Assembly (NCBI GenBank): GCA_015501585.1
Contig: JADNRY010000152.1
Coordinates: 62,001 to 126,000, forward strand
Source: Rhodocollybia butyracea
Taxonomy: Eukaryota > Basidiomycota > Agaricomycetes > Agaricales > Omphalotaceae
DNA length: 64,000 nucleotides
Reading direction: 5' to 3'
Below the pieces are notes generated by a model that searched no databases, was not told the DNA's origin, and saw nothing but the letters and a program-made list of their open reading frames with translations. Each line of letters starts with the position of its first letter. Positions within the stretch are counted from its first letter, which is position 1. This document shows positions 47,001-57,700 of the stretch, piece after piece. The translations under genes were made by a program, and so were the position numbers.

Positions 47001-48405
47001 TACTGAATGTTACACATTTCCCTGCGCCAAAGACAGTATAACACTTAGCTTCGTCGAGTCGGGAAACGGAAATGAGGGTAGGAGAGGAGTCAGGAACGAA
47101 AGCAGTGTCCTTCAGATTGAGACGGACAAGTTGACGATGGCGACGACGCGCAAGAAAAACGGCTATACCTCGACCTGCAATCTTCATAGTACCATGACCA
47201 AATCCAGTAACCTTCTGAGAAATGGCCGGATGGTGGAAAGACGTGAAGTCGGCACGAACAGAATGAATGTGAGACGTAGTACCAGAGTCGATAATGATGG
47301 GAGGCCTATCGGCAGTAGTACCAGCTGGATACACTGACTCAGACATAGGCTGGGAGGAATTCACATTTGTAGAAGTCTCGGTCACCGGGTAAGCAGAGAA
47401 ATCGATAATATTGGCGCCCGAAGAAGATTCTACGAAATGTGATGAGGTAGACTGCTCAGTTTCACCTCCTCCCCCACTCTCCACATGGTGGGCTTTCTCT
47501 TTGCCCTTCTTCTTATTTTTCCCCTTTTTGTTACCTCCCTTAGCCTCCATAGCATGTTTCCCACCACCGGGCTTACGGCAAAAATCCTTGGTGTGACCGG
47601 GAGTGTGGCAGTTGACACAATAATAATCTCCACGGGCCGCATAGGAGCGTTCGAGCACAGCGACGGCGGCTTCTACGTTCGACATGCCGGAATTAGAGTT
47701 CTCGTCAGGATGAGCTGAACGGTAAGAACCTAAAATCTGTTGGACAGTCGACTCAAGAGTAGTGCTGGAGGTGAGAGAGAAACTGCGGATCCAGGTGTGC
47801 CAAGACCCGGTCGCACCTTCTTCATTGGGGAGAGTAGTGACAAGAATAGCAGAGGCAAACCCTTCCTCCACAACGTACCCAGCTTTCCGGATATCCTGCA
47901 GAGCAGATTCGAAACCCTGAAGATGGGCGGACAAAGAATCAAAGCTATGCTGGAGCGGAAGTCGGCGGGTGAGTCGGGAGAAGAACATCATGATGAGACC
48001 AGAACCCTGAGGACCATAAGTACCCGAAAGTCGTTTATAGGCGGCGGCGCTCGTAAGACCTTCTACCATGCTGACCATGCTCTCAGAGATACACTGGAGA
48101 AGCATGTTCATCATATAAGAATCCATCCGTTGCCAGATAAGATACTTAGTGTCGGTATCGGAAGGACAAACAAGCGCGCCCGACAAAATAGACTGACATC
48201 CTACTGTGCGAGCACCAGCGAGGAAGACGGCAGACCAAGACGAAAAATTCGTTTCACCTTTGAGCTTAGTGTCACGAGGGAAGAGTGAATTTCCACCACT
48301 AGGGATGGTCCAATCACTCGGAATAGTCGGCGCGGTCATAGTGGTCTGTGTACTCGAAGTAGTCTGAGTAGGTTGGGTAGTAGGAGCGGAAGGGGTAGTA
48401 GACAT
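44041..48405 (-). CDS. Copia Gag-Pol polyprotein (1,454 aa)
   Basis: One open frame in usual Ty1/Copia order. Gag occupies about residues 1-330 with the zinc knuckle CVNCHTPGHTKDFC (about 262-275). The protease active site is DSGTTSH (about 375). The integrase follows: pre-integrase HNELGHLNYPACRDLY and a CDAC segment, then DDE residues in LVHSDLWGP, FRTDNGGEY and PEQNGRSERLN. A Pro/Ala-rich linker precedes the reverse transcriptase (TRWVFAIKR, LYGLKQSGF, catalytic HVDDLALFG). The RNase H domain contains AYTDSNF, STSEAEYYAA and ADIFTKAL at the C-terminus. Nothing essential is missing and no frameshift is present. The start MSTTPSAPTT lies about 100 bp inside the 5' LTR. Large antisense ORFs within this span are shadows. 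Confidence 0.95.
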   Translation of the reverse strand: MSTTPSAPTTQPTQTTSSTQTTMTAPTIPSDWTIPSGGNSLFPRDTKLKGETNFSSWSAVFLAGARTVGCQSILSGALVCPSDTDTKYLIWQRMDSYMMNMLLQCISESMVSMVEGLTSAAAYKRLSGTYGPQGSGLIMMFFSRLTRRLPLQHSFDSLSAHLQGFESALQDIRKAGYVVEEGFASAILVTTLPNEEGATGSWHTWIRSFSLTSSTTLESTVQQILGSYRSAHPDENSNSGMSNVEAAVAVLERSYAARGDYYCVNCHTPGHTKDFCRKPGGGKHAMEAKGGNKKGKNKKKGKEKAHHVESGGGGETEQSTSSHFVESSSGANIIDFSAYPVTETSTNVNSSQPMSESVYPAGTTADRPPIIIDSGTTSHIHSVRADFTSFHHPAISQKVTGFGHGTMKIAGRGIAVFLARRRHRQLVRLNLKDTAFVPDSSPTLISVSRLDEAKCYTVFGAGKCVTFSKDDAGTFIQRLIDEEDVVFTGTKDNSRLYHLDSAPSTSAFTSSTSDKPLLYSKLVQLHNELGHLNYPACRDLYRSGTLEGMTVKLTASELAAEPPICDACAQGKLTRARFPESNSRASEPLGLVHSDLWGPAPVLTTTGMGYLITFLDDCSRMAWGYLLRRKSDAFTAFKQWLVEVEKVTGKKLKVFRTDNGGEYITNEWRDWMKEHGIRWEKTAPYTPEQNGRSERLNRTIFDRVRTILIHSQLPLSMWGYAVWYILNIRARTYASPLPKGETPYHLWYKKHPDRRKLHSFGCKVWVYNNSQEHKLDARGTPGIFLGFDETRVAYYVYTPGKGVRSAISVKFDDNTNGDGLLSAAGESYDYSSLKNPTYKDDDEFSPITAPSALPPDPPVPVPPATPPPRAPRPNPRMPSDATPAKTRSRARAEVQPQIDEDIPPHVELDMDDSGDEGEMPELAHILSGEIPFNVSQALNSPDHAEWEAACHYELNQLLETGTYSLVPPPPDRKAIGTRWVFAIKRNADTQAIEVYRARLVAQGFTQIPGIDFVDIHAPTARIESIRGIATVAAIQDWEIHVIDVKSAYLNSTIPDDQPTYVKQPPGFAVRGKDSWVWKLNKALYGLKQSGFLWYEKLKSVLVELGFQVCISDPCVFFRRSSDGIIIIATHVDDLALFGSSILQIIQFKDEFRTHFDISDKGEISQFLGMTVTRDRSARTISFSQRSYILSLISRFRLDDAHPVGTPMEKTVLSKADCPSDDSPEQREMRLVPYAEGVGSLMHASTRTRPDITRSTQQVAQFMHNPGHIHWKAVKRIIRYLKGTVDFVLVLGGKSLLFFAYTDSNFVDHLEHGRSVSGAALTFGTGCFSWYTRKQTAVATSTSEAEYYAAGSCGREVVWFRSLLQELDFTQPEPTQMFVDSSSALKNINSDQVTNANKHIKIHHHWIREAVHCGDIQTAVVASRDNVADIFTKALDGETHRQATRLLGLVPMHSR

Positions 48406-48504
48406 CGATAGAGACGAGGGTTATGCAGGAAGAGAAGATAAAAGATTCGATTCCGGTAATCACTATAAGGCTGGCTGTATCAGGCGGACTCGGGGCCCAT
48501 AACC

Positions 48505-48852
48505 TGTTGGAACTAAGAGACACGTTAGTACGATGTACAACTAAGCTCAGCCAGAAGTGATGAAGGCTTAATCATATTACCATACCTAAGAGACACATTA
48601 GTACGATGTACAACTAAGCTATAGGTACAGTATGAGCATAATGGACATAGAGCATAAGTATAATAGACATACCTCAGCCAGAAGTGATGAAGGCTGAGGA
48701 AAAGAAGGGAACGTCGATACGTACAGTATAAGTAGAAATCCGTATCAGTGAAATAAAAGTTAAAACAAATGATAAGAACTCGGGTCTGATATCTACTCGG
48801 TATTGGAGCTGTACATACCGGCGGCCATATACCGCGGACCGAATATCCAACA
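48505..48852 (-). repeat. Copia 5' LTR
   Basis: 348 bp, same ends as the 3' LTR. On the minus strand it is followed by GGTTATGGGCCCCGAG, the expected place of the primer-binding site; I could not assign the tRNA. Confidence 0.93.
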
Positions 48853-49106
48853 TCCCAGACAAAGACCTGGAGAGAACAAGAGTTCTCATGTCAACCCAAT
48901 TGTTGGGACAAATTGGGGAAAGAACTTACCAGAAGAACATCATCTGATAGAGGGAGTTTGATTCTGAGACATCTCTTGTTTACAACAGTCTGTGTTTCTT
49001 CTTGCGACCCGAGGGGTGAAGAAACACATAAGTATTCAGAGAGGATAGAAAAGTGTGTAATTCACTTGACTATTAGACTAATGTAAACCACTATGTTTAA
49101 ACACAA

Positions 49107-49213
49107 CTAATTGTCTGTGTTCGTTTGAATCACTGCGTGATTTAGCAAGAAAAGCAGCCGCCTCAAGGAGGCGGCCCTGAGATTGATTGAGCGAGGCGCG
49201 AAGAGACCGCTAA
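49107..49213 (-). repeat. B1 split direct repeat of the Ngaro-like element
   Basis: 107 bp matching B2 at 43,298-43,404. It lies directly downstream (minus strand) of the recombinase C-terminus and directly upstream of A2. Confidence 0.8.
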
Positions 49214-49274
49214 GGACTATGTGTGGAAGAAGTATGAGGGATGATGAAATCATCTAGATGGGGATGCGTGTCTT

Positions 49275-49554
49275 GCGTCGAATCAAATGTGTTGACCTCG
49301 ACCAGCAGTGAGGAGAGCTTGAAGCAGGATCGGGTTTTTGCGGATATAAATGCGGAAAGCCTCAGATGCCCAACATCCTGATGCTTGTATGATGGATGGG
49401 GCTGCTCCATCTTCTGCTAATGCTGTAGCGCCTCCTGCTCGCATCAACTGTCCAGTGATTCGAGTGTTGGGGATAAAGCGTCGGAGTTGGCGAAGGAACC
49501 AGTCTCTGGTAGGAATTTCCCCATTTTCTCATACCCAGAGGAAAGGATGGAAAG
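49275..49554 (-). pseudogene. Tyrosine recombinase C-terminal catalytic part (Ngaro-like)
   Basis: In one minus-strand frame the sequence runs from FHPFLWV through ENGEIPTRDWFLRQL, RITGQLMRAGGATALAE, IIQASGCWASEAFRIYIR to KNPILLQALL and a stop. The R of LMRAGG and the catalytic Tyr in FRIYIR are kept. The His of the usual H-x-x-R box is Gln, and the GRW box is GCW, both consistent with decay. A TGA separates WV and ENG where Arg is expected. This is the last part of the recombinase whose earlier parts lie at 49,959-50,098 and 51,881-52,500. Confidence 0.82.
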
Positions 49555-49559
49555 GTTGG

Positions 49560-49953
49560 TGTGAAACACGTATAAGTATAAGCCTCAGAAGTGTACAAAC
49601 GACTCGTATTGAAGTTGTAAGTACCTGTGAAACACGTATAAGTATAAGCTACATAATAGCGTAAGTACGGGCTTCACAACAATATAAATAAAGTATAAAC
49701 TCACCCTCAGAAGTGTACAAACGACTGAGGGAGAAAGGACGATAGGTCCCGTATATAACTAAGTACTCGAAACTGCCAAGCCATAGCTAGGCACTCGGAT
49801 AAACGAAAAGGTAAGATAAATAATATAAGGAAAAGGGGGAAATACGGCCCCCACGGAAGGGTAAACTACAAGATGATGTGAAACGTGTCCCACCTACTCC
49901 GGATGCAGAAAGGCGGGGGCGGGACTCCTTGACCCGAAGTTCTTCCTTCGACA
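49560..49953. mobile_element. Solo LTR (394 bp) inside the recombinase gene
   Basis: It starts TGTGAAACACG and ends CTTCCTTCGACA (TG..CA) and is flanked by the 5-bp duplication GTTGG (49,555-49,559 and 49,954-49,958). Removing it with one duplication joins LDSQDTLQ to PFHPFLWV in frame, which fits the recombinase family. It contains a repeated ACACGTATAAGTATAAG block. The parent element is unknown; TG..CA and 5 bp fit Copia or Gypsy. Confidence 0.85.
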
Positions 49954-49958
49954 GTTGG

Positions 49959-50098
49959 AGCGTGTCCTGGCTGTCTAGGTAGAGTCGGAAAAGTTTAATG
50001 GTTTCTGGGTTGTTGATGAAGATACAATTTCCTTCAAAAGTTGGATCTGCTTTGTGTGTTGGTAACCAGTAGCTGAATGCGGTTTCCAGCCACTCTAC
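49959..50098 (-). pseudogene. Tyrosine recombinase middle part
   Basis: The frame VEWLETAFSYWLPTHKADP, TFEGNCIFINNPETIKLF and RLYLDSQDTLQ is typical of the segment before the H-x-x-R box in DIRS-order recombinases. It is bounded by two later insertions. Confidence 0.75.
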
Positions 50099-51880
50099 CA
50101 ATATTTGGGTATTTACGTGTAGGTATGCGAAAGGTGCTATAAAACAACCTAACAAAAACACTACCGCACCTAACCAGACTATCAATATGTAAGGGAGCGA
50201 GGGCAGGTTGTCAGAGATTCCCCGAGGGAAAGTCTTGTAATATCGGATGTACACACGCGACTGCTCCAGGTTCAAGACTGTAGCGCTAACGTGGGTAACT
50301 AAGCTTAGACAACTCTTAGAACTAAGTCGAGAGAAGCCTAGTTAGGGTGTACAAGTGTACAAGGGAACCAGGTGTGTATGTCCAAATCAATTAACCAAAA
50401 CCAAAACCAATACAACAAAAACTAAGATTCTCCTAGGCAAACTCTGGCTCTAGCTAGAATAGTAATCTCGAGGTTTGTCAACAACCCTAGGCAAACTCTG
50501 GCACTAGCTGCTGTGACGCCGTAAAGTCCTCGACCAAACTCTGGGCCAAGCTACAATATTGTGAGTGAACTTAATCACTAGGAACTTGTACCACAATCTT
50601 AGTGGCTCGTCTAACTTTGTGAAGAAGTCAACTAAGGAACCCTCACTCTGGAGCCGAATAATCCCTTACTAGAAGCCGTCCCCTCTAAGGAAGCAACTAG
50701 ATTTGAGTTGATCTGGAGTTCAAGAGAACTCTACACACTTAAACTTGATCAAGATATAAATGGGCTTTGCAAAGCGCATGAAGTTTATTACTTTCTTAAG
50801 ATAACCAAGTCAGGAGGCGTCACGCTACTGATCCCGTGGGGACGTTCTACGGAGCACTGGTCTTAGCAGTCAAGTCGAGGGCAAGAAACTTGTCTTATTG
50901 AATAAATATGTCTGGCTTATATACTGAGTAGAGAGAGTTTAATACAAAAAATAGATGAAACAGATACAGAGAGAGACGGAAAGAGAGTGGAACAGAGGAA
51001 TCTGGCTCGGAAAGGAAACTCCAGCCTATATATGGTACACACGATAAAGAAATAGTCCATTCTTGGGTATATATCAGAGGTAAAATATGATTTTGTGAGG
51101 ATTAACATAGTTTTAAAGTGTTTTGATCCGAGCGAGGTTTCTCCAATTACTCCACAATTCTCCGGGGTCAGGAGTACCTTTATGCTTCATGATCACTTGC
51201 TGCCTGGTTTCCCTTGGGTGAGCTTCACTCTATTCCTTGGATAGTTCTGTCCATCCTGAGTGTGATTAACATTCTCTCGAGAAGGCCTGTTGTCTAGCTT
51301 TCCAACAACACCACTTATGATAGTCTCAAGCAACTGCACTGAGTATGTACAAGTGATTACCGATGGTTGGCTTTAACGGATAAGACCTCTCGTGTATGAT
51401 TTCTAGTATCAAATGTTTCGTTTCGCCAAGGCTATCCCGGCGCGTAGCTTTCCGTAGGACCGCTAAGCATGTTTCTACCATCTTCATGGTTATGACCGGT
51501 GCCGCAAATAGACCTCTATGGTTTCCTTGGGATCGTTCTGGTCCATTGTTACGGACTGTAAAGTCCACATCTTAACATAGCTTGTTGGGGGTCTTAGTGC
51601 AAGGGACGCCTTCCCTCATAATTCCTTCCCTTGAGTAACATGTTGGCTCAGTACTTATCCCGCTTCAAGAGTATGCACTCTTGGGTATAACTAGATTGAC
51701 AATCTAGCGTTACATCTCCGGGCAGCCCAGGTATCCTCGCTAGCTTGGCTCTAGGCTACGCTTGTGGGCGTACCTTCACGGCTTGCTGAGTATTATTCTT
51801 TGCCTCGGCAACAGCTATCACGCTCGGGCTCCGTATAACTCTCTTATTGCATTGTATAACACATACAAAATGTCAAAATG
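50099..51880. mobile_element. Unclassified 1.78-kb insertion in the recombinase gene
   Basis: The recombinase frame breaks after SLRRVTV at 51,881 and resumes with EWLETAF at 50,098. The shared bases at the two borders are only TAC (GTA on the minus strand). Both ends begin with CA-T/A-TTTTG-like sequence, but no clear TIR was found. Inside, a TATATAAGCC box (minus strand, about 50,915), long non-coding stretches and a repeated CCTAGGCAAACTCTGG motif suggest an LTR-type regulatory region. There is no complete ORF. The class remains open. Confidence 0.5.
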
Positions 51881-52500
51881 TACGGTTACACGCCTTAGGC
51901 TGATTTTAGGCCTAATACCAAGTTTCATTGACTGTATTTCCGAGGATTTCAGAGTCTAGGGTTGTTATTCATAGTCAATTCTGCGAGTCGTAACAGCCCA
52001 TAGAAACCAACAAATAGCATGGTGGAAAACACAATATCATCATGCCGAGGGTTTGGGGAAGGGAGGCTAGTGTGTGACAAAGGTGGTGTCAGGATAGTGG
52101 AAGTTTCTGTTTGACTGGTTTGCTGTAAAGTCATTTGCAGCCTTTGAGAGTGTGGCTGACCATGGGGCCGTTTCGAATAGCACAAATGTTAGGGAAAAGG
52201 TGTTCAATCTCCGAGCAGATGCCAGAGAGGTAGGAGTCGACAGATCTGGGTTCAATGTGTTGACTCATGTAAATGACAAAGAAACTGAGCATGTCCGCAG
52301 TTGGTTCTATGGGGAAATTGTGAATAGAGCAGAAATTCAGGTAGGAGTTTAGAGCGGAAGAATACAAGGCGTGACTTGACAAGTCAATTGCCATGCTGAG
52401 TGCGATTGACTGTTCATGGACAAGGTGCTCAAGCGGCCAGGGTTCCCGAGTGGGTTGCCTGGCGTTCTGGATATCCGGATCGTGACTGGTCTGCCCCCAG
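51881..52500 (-). pseudogene. Tyrosine recombinase N-terminal part
   Basis: ALYSSALNSYLNFCSIHN, EPTADMLSFFVIYMSQ and RSVDSYLSGICSEIEHLF form the SAM-like helical N-terminal domain seen in XerD-like and DIRS recombinases. TLKGCK, a TGA, then LYSKPVKQKLPLS and a second TGA follow. After a frameshift, DDIVFSTMLFVGFYGLLRLAELTM carries the first catalytic Arg (LLRLAEL). The two TGA codons stand where Arg is expected. Confidence 0.8.
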
Positions 52501-53245
52501 CGCATCTTGAGGGGGTTTAAAATCCTGGAGGGTGAGTCCTGGTGCAAGGGAAGGGAGTTTTGAGAACTTTTGGCGAGATATGGCATCAGCGACGCCATTC
52601 TGTTTGCCAGGTACATGTAGAACACAAACATTGATGTTGAAGTCAAGTAGCACATCAATGGCTGAATGGAGAATGTGGTTGTACACCGGTTCTGCCTTAA
52701 GTGAGTCAAAGATGTGTACAGTGTTCATGTTGTCAGTAAATACTGTGAGTCGAAGTCACTGGGTGAGGGAGGGGTTGGAATGCATTGTATGGCAGTACCA
52801 GTGGATGGAAGAGAGAACACAGAGAGCCTCAAAGAAAAAGATGGTGTCTTTGGGCGGGTTGAAAGGGATTGGAGAGAAGAAGCCGAGTAACAGCTCAGGG
52901 ATCCAAAAACCCATTCCGAGTTTGGAGGTGTTGCAGTAGATTGTCATGTTGGTTTCTGTGAGGGGATCCCAGTTGTAAGCTTCAAAGAAAAGAATACCTG
53001 ATGCTGACTCAAGGCATTGTGCTAATCAAGATAAGTCTTCTTTGACTGCCTTGTTGAGATAAATGTCGGTGTGAGGCTGGGATTTCCCTGACATCTTCTC
53101 ATAGATGTTACATAGTGCTGGTCAGAAAAGAGGAAAGATGTTGAAAGACCAGTTTATCCAACCGGTAAGGACTTGGAATTTGTGAAGGGAACGGTGACGT
53201 GAAGGAGTAGCAATGAACTTGTTGATGGCGGCAATCAGATCTCAT
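52429..53245 (-). pseudogene. RNase H-like part of the Ngaro-like pol gene
   Basis: Pieces in order: PALCNIYEKMSGK, YNWDPLTETNMTIYCNTSK, GFWIPELLLGFFSP, LRLTVFTDNMNTVHIFDSL and VLHVPGKQNGVADAISRQ. The last is the conserved VPG..N..AD(A)(L/I)SR signature at the end of these RT-RNase H proteins, and TDNMNTV is the metal-binding Asp region. Several TGA codons interrupt the frame (for example between TQ and LRLTVF), and the beginning is frameshifted relative to the RT part. Confidence 0.75.
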
Positions 53246-54480
53246 TTAGACTCTGCAGGCAGTGTTGGTTGCTGTCATGGCGTTTGGATTGATTTCAAAG
53301 CCAATTATGGTGAGAATTGATCCGAATAGTTGTTTCTTGCGTTTGTGAGGAATACCGAGGTAGTCCCAGAGGTAGAGTAGCTGAGTCTGTTTACGAGGGA
53401 AGAAAGCGGCATAAGGTTTGTACCATTCAAGGTTTCCTTCTGTCTCCCAGCCATATGTGTCATCTACATAGCAGAAAATGTCAACAATGAGTTCAACAAA
53501 TATTGTGATCCAAATAACTAGTCCCACTATGGAGGCCCATATTTGAGGGGAACCATGGTCACCGAAACATGAGTTCAGGTCAACATTTTGTTTGGGAGGT
53601 CCAATATTGATACCTGCGGCAAGTTGGTCTTTAGTTGGGAGATTTGTGGTGACGACTTGTTTGATTTGCCACAGAGGGTGTCTTGGTGTGAGTCAGAAAG
53701 CTTCAGTGACATCTGGCTTCCAGACAACTAACTTCTCATTTGGATGTTTCCGTTTGTAGTCCAAAAGGGCAGGGACAAATTGTTGAAGAGTATCCATACA
53801 AGGTCCTTTCATCTGGGTTTGGTCTATCATGGAGTTTTGACAGTACTGTCCTGCGCTCTGGTGGGAGACGAGATGAAGATCAGTGGAGTTGGGTTTGGGA
53901 ATGGCAAGGATAGGATTGCTGTACATGCCCGGTAGTAGGTCGGGTCTGAAAGTAGGTGAGAACCGTCCTTTTTGAATTTTGATGTCCCGCTGATTGTTGA
54001 GAAAAACTTGTTCAGGTTCTGAGGCAGGTGGAACAAATGAATTATCCCATGTAGTAGGGTAACCCAAATCATAGTTGGTTTTTGCCCAAGGCCAGAAACC
54101 GTTAGTGAGTCCATTAACAACTGAGGTGACAAATAACGCATGGGGATGAGTGCTTAGCTTCTTTTGGAAACAATCGACTTTTATGGGCGTGGAGACATTA
54201 AAGAGATTGGGATGAGTTGCAATGGTGTGTAGTGCTTCTTTGTTCTGGAATTCATATTTAGGTGGGCGGGGGAGTGGTTCGTCAACTTCAGTGTAACGGG
54301 CTGTGTGGCTGGCGCAGCTGCTGGTCTTGCACCAGGCGAAACTGCGAAAATACCAAGGAAGAGAATGAGAGGGGAGTGGGGATACTGGATCGTCTTCCAC
54401 TCCTACTGGTTGAGCCCAGGCTAAGGTTTCAAATTTCGAACTAACCAACTTCCTAGCGCGCTGCTCAGGAAGACTTTTTG
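53246..54480 (-). pseudogene. Reverse transcriptase part of the Ngaro-like pol gene
   Basis: The minus-strand frame runs through FVTSVVNGLTNGFWPWA, LPGMYSNPILAIPKPNS, DLHLVSHQSAGQY and VVWKPDVTEAF, then a TGA (Arg expected), LTPRHPLWQIKQ, and on to FCYVDDTYGW, the catalytic YVDD box. LWDYLGIPHKRKKQLFG follows, typical of the DIRS-order RT. Apart from the one TGA the frame stays open for over 1 kb, so decay is moderate. Confidence 0.85.
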
Positions 54481-54760
54481 GTAGTCTGACATTTGACTCC
54501 TCGATGCTTGGTGGAACTGCACGTGGAGCACTTGTGTTCTCTTGGGCAGTTGGTGTTGGAGCAACGGTTGTCATCCCAGTTTCGGCACACTTCTCTGCGG
54601 GCAGGCTTCCGGGCGCAGTCTGAATGCGAGCTAGCATCTTTTGTAGCAGAGCTGTCAGCCAGGATGTCAATGATGGCTCAGAGAAGGTGCTGGAATTTTC
54701 TGAATTCATCAAACAACACATTGCGTTTTTGGCCAATGAGTCTGTGGACAGCACGGTCAT
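54480..54760 (-). pseudogene. C-terminal gag part with zinc-knuckle-like cysteines
   Basis: Directly after the TIR element the gag frame resumes (AVHRLIGQKRNVLFDEF, RKFQHLL, TGA, AIIDILADSS) and continues to VCRNWDDNRCSNTNCPREHK and CSTCSSTKHRGVKC. This Cys/His-rich end is a probable nucleic-acid-binding knuckle. It ends KKSS-stop near 54,475. Confidence 0.78.
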
Positions 54761-57700
54761 CACCTCGACATCACACCTGTCAAAAGATGTAAGCCTGGTA
54801 AGATGGGCCCCACATGCCAGGCCCCTTCCCCTGGATTTGAGACTTTCCCTACATCGCGAGTATTTCCTTGAATAATTCCAACTATTATCTATAAGGAAAA
54901 AGTCCAGACAGCCAATAAATCATTGATGTATGCTACAAAAATTGCGCATGGTAACGTCCCGGCAATTATAACATGCAGTGCCAAGTAGTGCCAAGTCCGG
55001 GCTATCGGAACTAAGCTCCCCGCTAGCAATCGCTGCCCGCTCATCGTCCCGCCTCTTATCCCGATTCCGAATCGCGCATCTATTTAATATAGTGTCTTTC
55101 TATTTTCCTTCACCATCATGGGGGTGCTCTATCCCAGTGAGATATCTTGTACTTCTTTACTTGGGAAACAAGTATTTACTGCGATGGTGAAACATCTGCC
55201 TTGGCTTAAGTGGGCTACCCCAACCTACCTGAGTGACCTTTCATCGTAGTACCTTTATTTATCTCGAGTATGCCGTCCGAAACCAAATTTTAGTTGTTGA
55301 AGCCTTTGAAAACAGTGTACTACACTCACTATGAAATATGTTTGAATTACACGCTCTCGCCTTGATAAACATGAATATGAGATGCCTGAGCCTCATCAAA
55401 GGAGACCTCGGCGCTTACATTTGAGAGGAAGGGAGGAAGGGAGGAAGTACCAGTGTAGTCCCCATTAAGGAACAGCCAGGGCCCATGTGCGCAACACACA
55501 GTGCGCCATATGTGCGCACTGCGCCGTGGACGGAGGAATCACAACCTTAGTCACACACAGCAGGGGATTTCCGTGTGGGGTAACGTATGTTGAGCTACTT
55601 TGAACATACAAGTTAACTAAGCTTACAAAGTTTATTTGCTTGACTGATACGCATTGTAGCACCGTGTACAAAAATGCTAGCAGCCTAGCACAAGTTTTCT
55701 CCGTTATCTAGGGACATGGGCAGGCCGCAATATGGATGCTTAAGTCTTGATAAGTGCAGCAATATTTGAAATTTGTGCTTATAATAGTAACGGATGAAAG
55801 GTACAACTCCGAAGTAAGTGGGCGCTTAATGGAGACTTCCCGCCCATCCTTGTCGGCATGTGCCTGAACCCCCGCCATCGAAGCTCCTAAGGTATCGGAC
55901 CCATATATTGCAGGCGCACTACTTCTACTGCGGTCCTATAGTTGATTTCCACTTGAATATGGAGTCATTTTACTTATTACTCTAGTTGCACTTGCTCTGC
56001 ACTCTAAAAGATGATAAAACTGAACATCCTCTAGAACTACCATTTAGACGCAAATATAAATGTATCTAAATCTCTAAGAAGGCGATACAGACAACTTAAC
56101 TATAAATCTAAGATTTTTGTAGCCTCTTGCGGCCTACATGTATGAGTATATGCCTTGACATTTAGTAAAATTGACTACCTCGGGCGCATTTTCCAGTGAA
56201 ATAAATTGCGTATAGAGGATTGAGCTGTTTTTGAAGACTCTTTGTAGCTATGTCTAAAATGTAGGGCCAATTTTATATTCACTTAAATTTATGATGTTGA
56301 AAAGTGTACAAAGACTGCCATATTTATAGTTACACTTTGTGTTTAAGACTCGAACGGCTGTGGTTCAACAATGTGCGAAGCGATGCAATAAAAATTATAT
56401 ACAGTGTCTCGTTACATCTGGTAGAAGATACCCACAATGAAAAAACAGCTTAAAACTTCTTAGATTAACCTTGCTCAACGTCACAAGCAATGAAGTCAAG
56501 TCTCGGAATGGCGGGCCGTGCTCCATTGCAGCTCTTAAGTCGTTTTCATGTACGAATTCATGCTTTTGTAAGGCAAGGAGGCTAAACGATATATTTCGCA
56601 GGTAGCTACGTATCAAGTCCTGACCCTTTAAGAGTATAAAATAAGTTTTAAACCCATTTCCCAGTGTCCTTCCTCACGAGTCATGTACTTTCTCTTCAAC
56701 CTCTAGCAGACAATGAGGCATGTTACTTTTCCTTTGTTTGAATGACCCACCTAATGGGAGCTACTTTACCGGTTACCGCATGAACAAGTCATAGCAAGTT
56801 TCCCTCTTATCAGGAGCAAAAAGTACTGCACGTCCTACATGAGGTCAGGGCCAAAGTGCCCCCAGCGGTTATCAACTCTTTTTCCAGTGAATGTGCTGCC
56901 AGTTGTAGGTCAGAAACAAGTTTGGCTGCCTCCTCTGCGCATTGAGAAATGCTTGAGTCTCTCCATGGGTAATGATCCTACTAGTATGTGGTAGTTTGTG
57001 TCAACTAGTGAGTCGGAACACTGTCAAAACAAACAAAAAATGTTACTCACTGCAGTACCATTTTGACGAGAGTAGATTCCCAATATATGTCTGGTTTTTT
57101 CTGCGCTGGGACAGTGTTTCAGTGATGCTTCCTAGCGTTGTATCTTACAATTTTTCTTATCTTGTGGTTTTCCACATTCCCAATTTTGTTTCTGCGTATT
57201 AGATTGAGCCGGAGATATGAAGTTGGGTTGTGAAGTTGCTGGCAAGGGTGAACCATGACAGAGGAGGACTGGATGTGAAAGGAGAGGATGAATTAGGTGA
57301 AGGAGAGTGTGTTATCTTTTATTGAGGTCGTCGTGCAAGCATTCAGTTGATATCACACTGAAAAAAGTCAAAAACCTTCTGGATTAGATTAGATATGTAT
57401 ATGCTGACACTCCAAGGCGCTTGGCTACATGTCCGTGCATTAGCTGTTCAGAAGGAAATCAAGAGAATAAGAAAAAAATCCATTAAATAAACAGAAGTGA
57501 CATGCTGCAAGCATCGTGTAGCCTGTTTCTCACATTCCCAAGTAGGCTACAATCTGCTATGATACACTTAGTGCCATGTAAGCAAAATGCAAAAAAACAA
57601 ACCTTAGCCTCAAATACAGCTCAGCAGCCATTTCGAATTCCCAGGGCGCGAGTACTCAAAAGCCTGCGAGCGCACGAGGCAGAGGTGCCTCCAATGCATC

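Larger units (their letters stand above)
43686..48852 (-). mobile_element. Intact Ty1/Copia LTR retrotransposon, 5,167 bp
   Basis: Identical-length LTRs (348 bp each, TGTTGGA..TCCAACA) flank one open polyprotein frame. The 5-bp target duplication is TCCCA (43,681-43,685 and 48,853-48,857). The empty site is seen in A1 at 59,480. The element is on the minus strand. By eye the LTRs differ at one base only (ACACGTTAG against ACACATTAG, a CpG to CpA change), so insertion is recent and the element may still be active. Confidence 0.96.
43472..49103 (-). repeat. A2 split direct repeat (about 460 bp), interrupted by Copia
   Basis: The two parts, 43,472-43,685 and 48,858-49,103, together match A1 at 59,271-59,735 (GACACAAAAA.. 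to ..GTTTAAAC). The Copia element sits at TCCCA in the middle, and A1 shows the intact site TTGTCCCAGACAAAG. Confidence 0.85.
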
